Positions 20,911 through 30,197 of a stretch of DNA of 64,000 nt are shown here, piece after piece (position 1 is the stretch's first letter; each line of letters begins with the position of its first letter). Source of the DNA: Magnetovibrio blakemorei (GTDB taxonomy: Bacteria; Pseudomonadota; Alphaproteobacteria; Rhodospirillales; Magnetovibrionaceae). Made by a program: the position numbers and the translations under genes. Under the pieces are notes generated by a model, which ran no database searches, was not told the origin of the DNA, and saw only the letters and a program-made list of their open reading frames with translations. The stretch spans positions 54,384-118,383 of the forward strand of contig NZ_MCGG01000036.1 of the NCBI RefSeq assembly GCF_001746755.1, written 5' to 3'.

Positions 20911-21340
20911 TTTTGAGATGAGCCGCCAAGGCACTGTCCATGGTGGCCAGGTGCAGGGCAAACCATTCCGGCATGCCATTTTTCACATATTCGCGTGGCA
21001 TCATCATGCGGCCACGTTGCGCACGTTCCAACATGACCTCCAAATCGCCGAGAACCCGGCGGTGTTCTTCCAAGTGTTCGCGCAACATCCCGTATTCGGT
21101 TTCGCGCATCAGCGTTTCTTCATTGGTAAAATGTTCCCGGGTATGGCGCACCAGTTCGGCGAACAAGGTCGGGAACACACTGTCGGGCATGGACGGAAGC
21201 GCCGACAAAATGCTCAGGAATTCTTGGTGATAGCCATCCATGACCGGCACCCCCAATCCCAGCCGATCTTGCGACCAGGTCAACAAGGGCAGGGCCTCCT
21301 GTTTGGATTCCAAATCTGAAGAAAGAATCAGGTCGTTCAC
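20891..21340 (-). CDS. Bacteriohemerythrin
   Basis: A 149-residue single-domain hemerythrin that should bind oxygen at a di-iron centre. The ligand pattern is present: H in VMDGYHQEF, H and E in HTREHFTNEETLM, H in LREHLEEHRRVL, and H with D in FALHLATMDSALAAHL. It is translationally coupled to the SIR2-like gene (4-bp overlap) and co-directional with draT. In diazotrophs such a protein could sense or buffer oxygen near nitrogenase; that role is inferred from position. Confidence 0.92.
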   Translation of the reverse strand: MNDLILSSDLESKQEALPLLTWSQDRLGLGVPVMDGYHQEFLSILSALPSMPDSVFPTLFAELVRHTREHFTNEETLMRETEYGMLREHLEEHRRVLGDLEVMLERAQRGRMMMPREYVKNGMPEWFALHLATMDSALAAHLKIKLDFG

Positions 21341-22206
21341 GATGCAGCCTCTAAAATTGGGGATGCCGCCAGAAAATCATCGATACCGGCGTCCACCCAT
21401 TGCAAACCAAGCTTGTCGCAAAAGCGCTTTTCTTTGTCGTTGGCATCGGGGATCAACGCCCAGCCCGTGGGTTTTGCGGCAGCGTATACGATGTCCGACA
21501 AGACCATGCGTTCGGTATCGCGGTTGAGGCGCATGCCCAGCAGGACGTACTTCAAACCTTTGCGCTTTTCTTTCAAAAAGGCGGGAATGCCAAAGCCGCC
21601 CATCAGTTCGGTGATGTAATCCACATAATCCGCATCCGACGCAATGTAGGTGGGATTGGGCACGGGGCTGCCGGTGGGTTTGAACAAAACCGGGAGGCTC
21701 AAGTCCGCATCTTCTTGAGCAATCTCGGTATACTTTTCACCGTCATACGCATGCAGTTCATAGCGGAAATTGGTGCCGCCGATGCGCGCCGTGCCGCGAA
21801 TGAGGATGTGCGGCGTGTGGGCATAGCTGTCTTGCAGCTGGGTATCTCTATTGATGTCGATGACGTAGCCGGGCTTGTGCTGAGCAATCCAATCGTGCAG
21901 TGGAGCGCGGGTCCAGCTTTGTCCACCGTACAGTTCGGTCAAAAACCGGGTGATGAAGCTGCGGCCTTTTTTCAGTTCCAGGTTCATGGCGGCGCGGGGA
22001 AATTCATACATCAACTTTGGTGCCATTGGGCGGCCGTTGTTCATGGCCAAAATCATGCTGTCGCTGTCGGCGGGCATGGGCGCGTCGCTTTCGACATTGC
22101 GACAGGACGCCAAAACGCCGTGGCCTAAGTACGGCACAGCCGCCCCGTTCGCAATTTCACCAAGGATCGTTTGAAGGGTTGCGTCTACGCTTGTGTCGTG
22201 GCTCAT
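21337..22206 (-). CDS. SIR2-like protein between draT and hemerythrin
   Basis: A 289-residue protein that resembles SIR2_2-type NAD-binding proteins. An N-terminal phosphate-loop-like segment (IANGAAVPYLGHGVLASC) stands where SIR2 proteins have a GAG motif. HILIRGTARIG and the SIR2-like ending KYVLLGMRLNRDTERMVLSDIVYA follow. Catalytic residues are not obvious, so deacylase activity is doubtful; NAD binding or hydrolysis is possible. It lies between draT, which consumes NAD, and hemerythrin, all on the minus strand. Confidence 0.7.
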   Translation of the reverse strand: MSHDTSVDATLQTILGEIANGAAVPYLGHGVLASCRNVESDAPMPADSDSMILAMNNGRPMAPKLMYEFPRAAMNLELKKGRSFITRFLTELYGGQSWTRAPLHDWIAQHKPGYVIDINRDTQLQDSYAHTPHILIRGTARIGGTNFRYELHAYDGEKYTEIAQEDADLSLPVLFKPTGSPVPNPTYIASDADYVDYITELMGGFGIPAFLKEKRKGLKYVLLGMRLNRDTERMVLSDIVYAAAKPTGWALIPDANDKEKRFCDKLGLQWVDAGIDDFLAASPILEAAS

Positions 22207-22249
22207 GTCGGGACCTCTCGTCGGTATCTATAAATTTAAGAGGTGTTAT

Positions 22250-22264
22250 GCAAAAAGTGCACCA
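22250..22264 (-). promoter_or_regulatory. Possible sigma54 promoter of the SIR2-hemerythrin pair
   Basis: On the minus strand, TGGTGC-ACTTT-TTGC has the invariant GG and GC at correct spacing but deviates in the -24 box. It lies 44 bp before the SIR2-like start. I found no exact TGT-N10-ACA site in the 150 bp upstream. Confidence 0.35.
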
Positions 22265-22290
22265 GTTTAGAAAGCGTGCGAACTCAACGC

Positions 22291-22318
22291 CAAAGCCCTA
22301 CGGGACATGAGGGCTTTG
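22291..22318. terminator. Hairpin downstream of draT
   Basis: Arms CAAAGCCCT (22291-22299) and AGGGCTTTG (22310-22318) pair perfectly around a 10-base loop. The hairpin lies between the draT stop and the SIR2-like start and could terminate or attenuate draT transcripts. The U-tract is poor. Confidence 0.4.
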
Positions 22319-22339
22319 CGACAATTTGTCAGAGAGCGT

Positions 22340-23200
22340 CTAGTAAGTGGAGGTTTCGACGGCATAGACACCGCCCAACACAATATATTCGTCCTCGCCT
22401 TTTAGGAGGCCGTCGAGCAATCCGGAAAAGAACACAATTTTGCTCACAGGCACCTGCACCGTCAGAATATGGTCGCCGAATTCACCCGCCGTGTCTCTGT
22501 TGGCGGTGAATGAATTGATGTTGTTGAACAGCATCACTTGATGATGGCGATCAGATTTGGAGAGCACTTCAAACGCATCAAGACGATTGACGCCCCTATA
22601 GAGGGTGAGGTGGGGTAAGCCTGCAAAACGTTGGGCCAGTTCAAACTGGCAGAAGGCATGGAGCACATCCATTTGTGTTTCCAGCGCATTGGTGTTGTGC
22701 AGTCCGCTGGCGCGGTCTTGCAGGAACAAGGCAAAGTGCGGCTCCGCTCGGTCATGAATGGCACCTTTGTGATAACGGGTGAGCAGACCGAAGCGTGATT
22801 CAACCCAGCTTTTGAGAACGGCGGCTTCCCGACCGTCTGCATCAAAAAACCAACCGCGCAGCATTTGTCGGTAATCCGCCTTAGTGCGGCCCCGGCCTTG
22901 TGCAGCGCCAGCATCTTCGGGCGCACTCAAGCGAAACTTCACCGTCATATAGTCTTGGAATTTTTGGGCGCGCTGTTGCGGCGTGTCCAAAACGTGCAGG
23001 GCTTGAAAAAGATCCGCGTAAAACGATCTCACGCCATCGATTTCCAGGTGTTGAGGATGACTTTGAAACGTCAGGCTGCCAAGGATCACCGCAGGCAGAT
23101 TGCACCGATTGATGGGCAGTCTGGCCTGGGCCGGAAGGGTCGTGTCGGGTTGAACTGAAGGCGGTGTCGGGGAGGGTCTTTGAGGCATGTCAGTAACCAT
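22340..23200 (-). CDS. draT: Dinitrogenase reductase ADP-ribosyltransferase
   Basis: Inactivates nitrogenase by adding ADP-ribose from NAD to the NifH arginine (R101 here) after ammonium or darkness/energy shifts. The family region runs from NRCNLPAVILGSLTFQ to the end, with HLTLYRGVNRLDAFEV, FNNINSFTANRDTAGEFGD and VSKIVFFSGLLDGLLKGEDEY. The 286-residue length is normal. The start is uncertain: ATG 23200 (MVTDMPQ), ATG 23188 or TTG 23254. It is divergent from nifH, and the nifH activator site overlaps its start region. draG is not adjacent. Confidence 0.92.
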   Translation of the reverse strand: MVTDMPQRPSPTPPSVQPDTTLPAQARLPINRCNLPAVILGSLTFQSHPQHLEIDGVRSFYADLFQALHVLDTPQQRAQKFQDYMTVKFRLSAPEDAGAAQGRGRTKADYRQMLRGWFFDADGREAAVLKSWVESRFGLLTRYHKGAIHDRAEPHFALFLQDRASGLHNTNALETQMDVLHAFCQFELAQRFAGLPHLTLYRGVNRLDAFEVLSKSDRHHQVMLFNNINSFTANRDTAGEFGDHILTVQVPVSKIVFFSGLLDGLLKGEDEYIVLGGVYAVETSTY

Positions 23201-23203
23201 ACA
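23188..23203. promoter_or_regulatory. NifA upstream activator site for nifH
   Basis: TGT-CAGTAACCAT-ACA, an exact TGT-N10-ACA site 107 bp before the nifH -24 box. It covers the likely draT start codons. A near match to an IHF site (TATCAGTTGGTTA, 23281-23293) lies between it and the promoter, as expected for looping. Confidence 0.8.
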
Positions 23204-23310
23204 ATCATTAAGGTTTTGTCGAGTCTTGGACTTGTTTGTCAGATATAGCTCCAACAGGTTCAGATAATAATTTTCATATATATCAGTTGGTTACTATGAA
23301 AATTCAGCAT

Positions 23311-23325
23311 TGGCACACCTTTTGC
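23311..23325 (+). promoter_or_regulatory. Sigma54 promoter of nifHDK
   Basis: TGGCAC-ACCTT-TTGC, exact -24/-12 consensus, about 75 bp before the nifH ATG. Confidence 0.9.
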
Positions 23326-23388
23326 TGATGTAGGCCCGACAGACGAAATTACCGGCGTATCACTGCGCCACAGACAGAGAAACTTTAA

Positions 23389-24300
<912 letters not shown>

Positions 24301-24308
24301 GGACTTTT

Positions 24309-24338
24309 GGTGGGCCGGTCTCGTTGGGTCGGCCCACC
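24309..24338 (+). other. Hairpin between nifH and nifD
   Basis: GGTGGGCCG (24309-24317) pairs perfectly with CGGCCCACC (24330-24338). There is no U-tract, so full termination is unlikely. Such hairpins can protect nifH mRNA ends or attenuate read-through, giving more NifH than NifDK. Confidence 0.6.
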
Positions 24339-24376
24339 ACCCCTGGCACTTTCCAACTCTCTGAGAGGAGAACGTC

Positions 24377-25852
24377 ATGTCGAATATGACACGTGAGGAA
24401 ACCCAGAGCCTGATCGAAGAGGTTCTTGAGGTTTACCCCGAAAAAGCAAAAAAAATCCGTGAAGCACATCTGACGGTCAACGATCATACGATTGAGCAAT
24501 CCAAGAAATGCATCAAATCCAACCGTAAGTCGGTTCCGGGTGCGATGACCATTCGCGGTTGTGCGTATGCTGGTTCCAAGGGTGTTGTGTGGGGTCCGAT
24601 TAAGGACATGATCCACGTTTCTCACGGTCCCGTTGGTTGCGGTCAATACTCCCGCGCCGGTCGTCGTAACTACTACGTCGGCACCACCGGTATCAACACC
24701 TACGGCACCATGAACTTTACCTCGGATTTCCAGGAAAAAGACATCGTGTTCGGCGGCGATAAAAAGCTCGCCAAACTGTTGCAAGAAGTCGAAACCTTGT
24801 TCCCCTTGAACAAAGGCACGACCATCCAATCTGAATGCCCCATCGGTCTGATCGGTGATGACATCGAAGCGGTCGCCAAGGCGCAGAACAAAGAAACCGG
24901 CAAAACCATCGTTCCGGTGCGTTGCGAAGGTTTTCGCGGCGTTTCCCAGTCTCTCGGCCACCACATCGCCAACGATGCGGTCCGTGATTGGGCTTTGGAC
25001 AAACGTGACAACGACGACACCTTCGTGACCACCGATTATGACGTCGCCATTTTGGGCGATTACAACATCGGTGGTGATGCCTGGGCTTCGCGCATTTTGC
25101 TCGAAGAAATGGGCTTGCGCGTTGTGGCACAGTGGTCCGGTGATGGCTCCATTTCTGAAATGGAACTGACACCGAAAGTGAAGCTGAACTTGCTGCACTG
25201 CTATCGCTCCATGAACTACATCTCCCGTCACATGGAAGAAAAGTACGGTATTCCGTGGATGGAATATAACTTCTTTGGTCCAACCAAAATTGAAGAGAGC
25301 CTGCGCAAGATCGCCGAGTTCTTCGATGATTCGATCAAAGAAGGCGCTGAACGTGTGATCGCCAAATACAAAGCTGAATACCAAGCTGTGATCGATAAAT
25401 ATCGTCCCCGTTTGGAAGGCAAAAAAGTCATGCTCTATATCGGCGGCCTGCGTCCGCGCCACGTGATCGGCGCCTACGAAGACTTAGGTATGGAAGTTGT
25501 CGGTACCGGCTACGAATTTGGCCACAACGACGATTATGACCGCACCATCAAAGAAGTTGGCGACGCAACGCTGATTTATGATGACGTCACCGGCTACGAA
25601 TTTGAAGAATTCGTCAAAAAAGTGAAGCCAGATTTGATCGGTTCGGGCGTCAAGGAAAAGTACATCTTCCAAAAGATGGGTATTCCGTTCCGCCAAATGC
25701 ACTCGTGGGATTACTCCGGCCCGTATCACGGCTATGACGGCTTCGCCATCTTCGCCCGTGACATGGATATGACCTTGAACAACCCCTGCTGGGACAACCT
25801 GACGCCACCTTGGCACAAGGACAGCAAGGCAGAGGCCATCGCTGCTGAATAA
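24377..25852 (+). CDS. nifD: Nitrogenase MoFe protein alpha subunit
   Basis: Alpha chain of dinitrogenase, holding FeMo-co. The 491-residue product shows the P-cluster cysteines in [30 protein letters not shown] and [14 protein letters not shown]. The cofactor ligands are the cysteine in [13 protein letters not shown] and the histidine in [17 protein letters not shown]. The molybdenum-type sequence and the presence of nifK, without an anfG/vnfG gene, mark this as a Mo nitrogenase. GAGAGG precedes the ATG. Confidence 0.99.
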   Translation: MSNMTREETQSLIEEVLEVYPEKAKKIREAHLTVNDHTIEQSKKCIKSNRKSVPGAMTIRGCAYAGSKGVVWGPIKDMIHVSHGPVGCGQYSRAGRRNYYVGTTGINTYGTMNFTSDFQEKDIVFGGDKKLAKLLQEVETLFPLNKGTTIQSECPIGLIGDDIEAVAKAQNKETGKTIVPVRCEGFRGVSQSLGHHIANDAVRDWALDKRDNDDTFVTTDYDVAILGDYNIGGDAWASRILLEEMGLRVVAQWSGDGSISEMELTPKVKLNLLHCYRSMNYISRHMEEKYGIPWMEYNFFGPTKIEESLRKIAEFFDDSIKEGAERVIAKYKAEYQAVIDKYRPRLEGKKVMLYIGGLRPRHVIGAYEDLGMEVVGTGYEFGHNDDYDRTIKEVGDATLIYDDVTGYEFEEFVKKVKPDLIGSGVKEKYIFQKMGIPFRQMHSWDYSGPYHGYDGFAIFARDMDMTLNNPCWDNLTPPWHKDSKAEAIAAE

Positions 25853-25951
25853 CCCCCCGGCTGATCCCCAGGGAAGACACTTGAAGGATCAGTCATCGTT
25901 CACCTTTAACCCGTTTGTTCACAGATTAGTGACACGGGAGGAGGAAAGAAA

Positions 25952-27523
25952 ATGTCGCAAGTAGTTGAAGACATCAAACCGAGTTACCCCTTGTTTCGTG
26001 ACCAGGACTACAAAGATAGCCTGCAAAACAAGCAAGATATGTTTGAAGAACGTCACGGCGAAGCCAAAGTTGACGAGATGTTCGAATGGTCCACGACCCA
26101 AGAATATCAGGAACTGAACTTCGCCCGCGAAGCGCTCACCATTAACCCTGCCAAGGCCTGTCAGCCTTTGGGTTCGGTGTTGTGTTCACTGGGTTTTGCA
26201 AAGACCCTGCCGTATGTGCACGGCTCGCAAGGCTGCGTTGCCTACTTCCGCACCTACTTCAACCGCCACTTTAAAGAACCCATTGCCTGCGTATCAGATT
26301 CCATGACCGAAGATGCAGCTGTGTTCGGCGGTCAGAAGAACATGTATGACGGCCTGGAAAATGCCAAAGCACTTTACAAGCCTGAAATGATTGCCGTTTC
26401 GACCACGTGCATGGCCGAAGTTATCGGCGACGACTTGAACGCCTTTATTGGCAACGCCAAAAAAGCCGGTCACGTTCCCGATGAATTCCCAACACCGTTT
26501 GCGCACACGCCGAGCTTCGTCGGTTCGCACACCACCGGCTGGGACAACATGTTCGAAGGGATCATGCGTTACTTCACGCTGAACCACATGGACGACAAAA
26601 AAGTTGGTTCCAATGGTAAAATCAACTTGGTTCCCGGCTTTGAAACGTATCTTGGCAACTATCGTGTGATGAAGCGCATGATGGCTGAGATGGGCGTCGA
26701 CGCCACCTTGTTGTGCGATCCCAGCGAAGTGCTGGATACGCCGGCTGACGGTCAATACCGCATGTATGACGGCGGCACGACCCAAGACGAAGTGAAAGAC
26801 GCGCCGAACGCCATCGATACGCTGTTGTTGCAGCCGTGGCAGTTGGTCAAAACCAAAAAGTACGTCAGAGATGTCTGGAACCAACCGGGTACGGATATCG
26901 ACATCCCCATGGGCCTCAAAGGCACCGATGGTTTCTTGATGAAGGTTGCCGAATTGACCGGTAAGGCCATTCCCGCCAGCCTTGAAAAAGAACGCGGTCG
27001 CTTGGTCGACATGATGACCGACAGCCACACCTGGCTGCACGGCAAGAAGTTCGGTCTTTATGGCGACGCGGACTATGTCATGGGTATGACGGCGTTCTTG
27101 CTGGAACTGGGCGCAGAGCCCACCCACATCCTGTGCAACCACGCGAACAAGCGTTGGAAAAAAGCCATGGAAGCGATCTTGGCAGCGAGCCCATATGGCG
27201 CAAACTGCGAAGTCCATGTGGGCAAAGATCTGTGGCATTTCCGGTCCTTGATGTTCACCAACAAACCGGACTTCATGATCGGCAACAGCTACGGCAAGTT
27301 CATCCAGCGTGACACCTTGCACAAGGGTAAAGAGTTCGAAGTTCCCTTGATCCGCATCGGCTTCCCGATCTTCGATCGTCACCACCTGCACCGCATGACG
27401 ACCATGGGCTATGAAGGCGCCATGTACATCCTCACCACCTTGGTGAACGCGGTTCTGGAACGTCTCGACGAAGAAACGCGGGGCATGGGCACCACGGATT
27501 ACAACTACGATCTGGTTCGCTAA
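25952..27523 (+). CDS. nifK: Nitrogenase MoFe protein beta subunit
   Basis: Beta chain of dinitrogenase, sharing the P-cluster with NifD. The 523-residue product has the P-cluster cysteine motifs NPAKACQPLGSVLCSLGF, VHGSQGCVAYFRTYFNRHF and STTCMAEVIGDDL. GAGGAGG precedes the ATG. The 99-bp gap after nifD holds no other gene. Confidence 0.99.
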   Translation: MSQVVEDIKPSYPLFRDQDYKDSLQNKQDMFEERHGEAKVDEMFEWSTTQEYQELNFAREALTINPAKACQPLGSVLCSLGFAKTLPYVHGSQGCVAYFRTYFNRHFKEPIACVSDSMTEDAAVFGGQKNMYDGLENAKALYKPEMIAVSTTCMAEVIGDDLNAFIGNAKKAGHVPDEFPTPFAHTPSFVGSHTTGWDNMFEGIMRYFTLNHMDDKKVGSNGKINLVPGFETYLGNYRVMKRMMAEMGVDATLLCDPSEVLDTPADGQYRMYDGGTTQDEVKDAPNAIDTLLLQPWQLVKTKKYVRDVWNQPGTDIDIPMGLKGTDGFLMKVAELTGKAIPASLEKERGRLVDMMTDSHTWLHGKKFGLYGDADYVMGMTAFLLELGAEPTHILCNHANKRWKKAMEAILAASPYGANCEVHVGKDLWHFRSLMFTNKPDFMIGNSYGKFIQRDTLHKGKEFEVPLIRIGFPIFDRHHLHRMTTMGYEGAMYILTTLVNAVLERLDEETRGMGTTDYNYDLVR

Positions 27524-27529
27524 GGCTTG

Positions 27530-27554
27530 GGGCGGCGGGCATCGTCCGTCGCCC
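27530..27554 (+). other. Hairpin between nifK and nifT
   Basis: GGGCGGCGG (27530-27538) pairs with CCGTCGCCC (27546-27554), with one G-U pair. No U-tract follows. Like the hairpin after nifH, it probably shapes mRNA stability rather than ending transcription. Confidence 0.5.
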
Positions 27555-27583
27555 TTCCTTACCTACAGACAGAGGAGTATCCG

Positions 27584-27796
27584 ATGCCCAGCGTCATGAT
27601 CCGTAAAAATGAAAAAGGCGAACTGCTGTTCTATGTCGCCAAAAAAGACTTGGAAGACATTGTCGTTTCCGTTGAAACCGACACCCCGGAAACATGGGGT
27701 GGAGAAGTTGAAATTGGTGACGGTTCCAAGTGGTACATAGACCCCATCAGCCCGCCCCCGGCATTTCCAACAACGCTCAGGTTTAAGCGCGGGTAA
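27584..27796 (+). CDS. nifT: NifT/FixU family protein
   Basis: A 70-residue protein that begins MPSVMIRKNEKGELLFYVAK and contains the conserved WGGEVEIGDGSKWYID near residue 45. NifT follows nifK in many diazotrophs; its function is not established and mutants often fix nitrogen normally. The ATG at 27584 has GAGG upstream; an in-frame start at 27527 is too close to the nifK stop and crosses the hairpin. Confidence 0.92.
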   Translation: MPSVMIRKNEKGELLFYVAKKDLEDIVVSVETDTPETWGGEVEIGDGSKWYIDPISPPPAFPTTLRFKRG

Positions 27797-27851
27797 CCCT
27801 TGTGGTTATGCGTCTTGTCCTGGGTTTCATGCTTTTTAAGGAGATTTCTCC

Positions 27852-28049
27852 ATGGCCGTTCAAATTGAAGCCAGTATTTGCACCGCGTGTGGCGATTGCG
27901 AACCGGTATGCCCGACCAAGTCCATCGTTCCGCACAAAGGCCTTTACACCGTGAAGACCGACACCTGCACCGAATGCGATGGTGAACACGAAATGCCTCA
28001 GTGCATTGAAGTGTGTATGGAAGACGATTGCATCGTATTCCTCGATTAA
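27852..28049 (+). CDS. 2[4Fe-4S] ferredoxin
   Basis: A 65-residue ferredoxin with motifs CTACGDCEPVCP and CTECDGEHEMPQCIEVC, the latter with the enlarged spacing also seen in the fdxN product at 18799-19077. It sits between nifT and the NafY-like gene, so it is expressed with the structural genes and is a likely direct electron donor to NifH. Several bacteria carry an equivalent gene here. Confidence 0.92.
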   Translation: MAVQIEASICTACGDCEPVCPTKSIVPHKGLYTVKTDTCTECDGEHEMPQCIEVCMEDDCIVFLD

Positions 28050-28055
28050 TGTTTT

Positions 28056-28084
28056 GCGGCCACCCCAAGTCTTGGGGTGGCCGC
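28056..28084 (+). other. Strong hairpin after the nifHDKT-ferredoxin block
   Basis: GCGGCCACCCCAA (28056-28068) pairs perfectly with TTGGGGTGGCCGC (28072-28084) around a 3-base loop. No U-tract follows, so it may be an mRNA-stabilising end or a partial terminator before the NafY-like gene. Confidence 0.6.
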
Positions 28085-28120
28085 ATCGCACTTTGAAATT
28101 CTCGATCAGGAGGTCAGGAC

Positions 28121-28831
28121 ATGAGCGAACATGAGCTCACCCGCAACATGGCCCTGCGCATTGGATTGGCGGCCAAAGCCTTAAACAACGTTTCCCCTGC
28201 CGAAATGCTTGGCATCGTTGGCGATGCGGTAGCCCTTCCGTTGACGGAAAAGAAAATGACCGGACTCAGCATGGATAAGCTGCGCACCGCCGATGGCGGC
28301 AAGTTGTTTGGCGAAACCAAAGAGACGCTGAAAAACGTGCTGTCCATTCTCAAAGGAAAATCCGGTCCGGACGACTTTGAAATGCCGAGCCTTGACCCAT
28401 ATGAAGACGGCGACATGCCCGGATCGATCCGGGTGGCGATGGCGTCCAATGGTGGTGAAGATTTTGATGGTCACTTCGGATCGTGTTCGCGCTTTTTGGT
28501 GTATCAGATGTCGGCCGGTGAAATCCGCCTGATCGCCGTGCGGTCAACGGCTGATGATGTTGAGGCCGAAGACAAAAATAAATACCGCGCCGATTTGATT
28601 CGCGATTGTCAGGTTCTCTACATCGTGTCCATTGGCGGCCCCGCTGCGGCCAAAGTGGTGCGCGCCGACATCCACCCGATCAAACAACCCAATGGCGGCA
28701 AAGCGCGCGACGTTCTGACCCAGTTGCAGGATGTCATCGCCAACAGTCCGCCGCCATGGCTGGCGAAAGCCATGGGATTTGGGGCGGAAGAACGCGCCAA
28801 GATACACAGGACTGAGGAATATGCGTCATGA
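28121..28831 (+). CDS. NafY/NifY-like FeMo-co binding protein
   Basis: A 236-residue two-domain protein. An N-terminal helical domain (about 1-100) resembles that of NafY/NifY, and a C-terminal cofactor-binding domain of the NifX/NafY superfamily begins at SIRVAMASNGGEDFDGHFGSC near residue 107. Proteins of this type carry FeMo-co or stabilise apo-dinitrogenase. Position after nifHDK is typical of nifY. I leave the symbol blank because nifY and nafY cannot be told apart here. Overlaps the next gene by 4 bp. Confidence 0.85.
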   Translation: MSEHELTRNMALRIGLAAKALNNVSPAEMLGIVGDAVALPLTEKKMTGLSMDKLRTADGGKLFGETKETLKNVLSILKGKSGPDDFEMPSLDPYEDGDMPGSIRVAMASNGGEDFDGHFGSCSRFLVYQMSAGEIRLIAVRSTADDVEAEDKNKYRADLIRDCQVLYIVSIGGPAAAKVVRADIHPIKQPNGGKARDVLTQLQDVIANSPPPWLAKAMGFGAEERAKIHRTEEYAS

Positions 28832-29091
28832 TTGCGCCCAGCGTCCTTGATGAAATTCTGGTCTTCGTCAATGCGCAAGGCGGCAGCGCGGATGTCGTGC
28901 CCAAGCTGCGTGAGCAGTGGGCATCGATCCACTTTACGCATTGTTTTGAAGATGAATTGTGTTTGGAAAAACCCGTGCGCGAAGGCGATACGGCAAACGT
29001 TTATGTCGTCGATGGCAGCGAACACTGCATGAAGATCACGTCGGATCCAGACTTCGCGACGGGTGTTTTGATTGCGGAGCTGAGCGAATGA
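28828..29091 (+). CDS. Small nif-associated protein (DUF6129-like)
   Basis: An 87-residue acidic protein starting MIAPSVLDEILVFVNAQGGS, with no membrane segment and two cysteines (HCFEDELC) plus one near the end. It overlaps the genes on both sides by 4 bp, so it must be co-translated with the NafY-like protein and the following unknown. I believe it matches a nif-associated family (DUF6129), but this is from memory. Function unknown. Confidence 0.75.
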   Translation: MIAPSVLDEILVFVNAQGGSADVVPKLREQWASIHFTHCFEDELCLEKPVREGDTANVYVVDGSEHCMKITSDPDFATGVLIAELSE

Positions 29092-30041
29092 ACGTTGAGT
29101 TACCATCGGATCGCCTGTCCTTGCTGGATGGTGCGGTTGCCTCTGCCCATCCCAAACCGGGTCATGGCATGTTGGTGAAGGCCTTGGAAAATGTGTTTCC
29201 GGACCTGGAGTGGCGATTGGTTTTGTCGCGCAAAGGCTGGCACCGGGTTGGTGGTGTGGTGGACAGCAATGGCAACCGCATTGCGGAGCATTTGCAGCAG
29301 TGGATTGAAGACGAAAGCAACGGCGATCTTATGGATTTGTTCGTGCGTTATGAACGTGCCGGCCTGTTGGCCACCAGAATGTGTGGCACCACCCATTATC
29401 TGACCGCAAAGTCCGGGCCGCACCCGTGGGATTTTGTGCAGGTCGAAGTTGATGAACTGCGCGAAGTCACAGATCGTGAATTGTTCGATCCCGAAGAGGC
29501 CCCCGACACCATTGAAGATTTGCTCGATCCCGAAAACCCCATCCGGGTTGATCCGACCCAGTTGAATGCGGCGTTTTACACCCTGCGCAAGGCCTGGGAT
29601 ATGTCGGACGTTCACGCCCGCATGACGTCGGGAAGCTACGGAGACAGCCTGTTTACCCTGCGCTTTTTTGACAATTGGACGGCGTGCAGCACCGAGGATA
29701 AAGATTTTTGCCGTCATTTTGTGTTGCACATGACGGATTATAAAGACCGGTTTGGTGAAACGCGCTTGCAGGCGACCCCACTCAGCACCTTTGGCAGCGG
29801 TATGCCGCCGTTGCCGAATTTTGCCGATCGCGGCGTTGAACTGTCGCGCTTTATCAGCCAATTCGACCGCACGGCGGGTTATCCGATGGCGTGGTACTTT
29901 TGTATGATTTCAGGTGTTGAAAAGGCCCTTAAAGGGGTCGCTCACGCGGTCTTTGAAGACGTCAGCGGGCCTTATGACTATTTGCCGGAGCGCGATATCG
30001 CCGTGCTCAAAGAGTGGATGGCGGACAGCTATATATTTTAG
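29088..30041 (+). CDS. Uncharacterised nif-cluster protein
   Basis: A 317-residue soluble protein starting MNVELPSDRLSLLDGAVASAHP, coupled by a 4-bp overlap to the small gene upstream. It has aromatic, acidic sequence, for example DLFVRYERAGLLATRMCGTT and FTLRFFDNWTACSTEDKDF, with no signal peptide, transmembrane helix or metal motif I can name. Position between a NafY-like gene and nifE suggests a role in cofactor handling. I do not recognise the family. An upstream in-frame extension to 28959 overlaps the previous gene and is rejected. Confidence 0.75.
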   Translation: MNVELPSDRLSLLDGAVASAHPKPGHGMLVKALENVFPDLEWRLVLSRKGWHRVGGVVDSNGNRIAEHLQQWIEDESNGDLMDLFVRYERAGLLATRMCGTTHYLTAKSGPHPWDFVQVEVDELREVTDRELFDPEEAPDTIEDLLDPENPIRVDPTQLNAAFYTLRKAWDMSDVHARMTSGSYGDSLFTLRFFDNWTACSTEDKDFCRHFVLHMTDYKDRFGETRLQATPLSTFGSGMPPLPNFADRGVELSRFISQFDRTAGYPMAWYFCMISGVEKALKGVAHAVFEDVSGPYDYLPERDIAVLKEWMADSYIF

Positions 30042-30056
30042 GTGAAATGTCGAAAT

Positions 30057-30072
30057 TGTCGGGTTTGTGACA
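30057..30072. promoter_or_regulatory. NifA upstream activator site for nifE
   Basis: TGT-CGGGTTTGTG-ACA, an exact TGT-N10-ACA site 44 bp before the nifE -24 box. Confidence 0.85.
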
Positions 30073-30116
30073 ACGCCATTTGGCGCGAGAGGTCAGAATA
30101 TCAAGGGCTTAGATGT

Positions 30117-30131
30117 TGGCACAGGAGTTGC
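30117..30131 (+). promoter_or_regulatory. Sigma54 promoter of the nifENX operon
   Basis: TGGCAC-AGGAG-TTGC, exact -24/-12 consensus, about 66 bp before the nifE ATG. Confidence 0.9.
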
Positions 30132-30197
30132 GAGGCCTGAGGCGACAACCAAGTCTGTGACAACAGCGAAGGACGTGGGGCCACCCGCATAAACATC

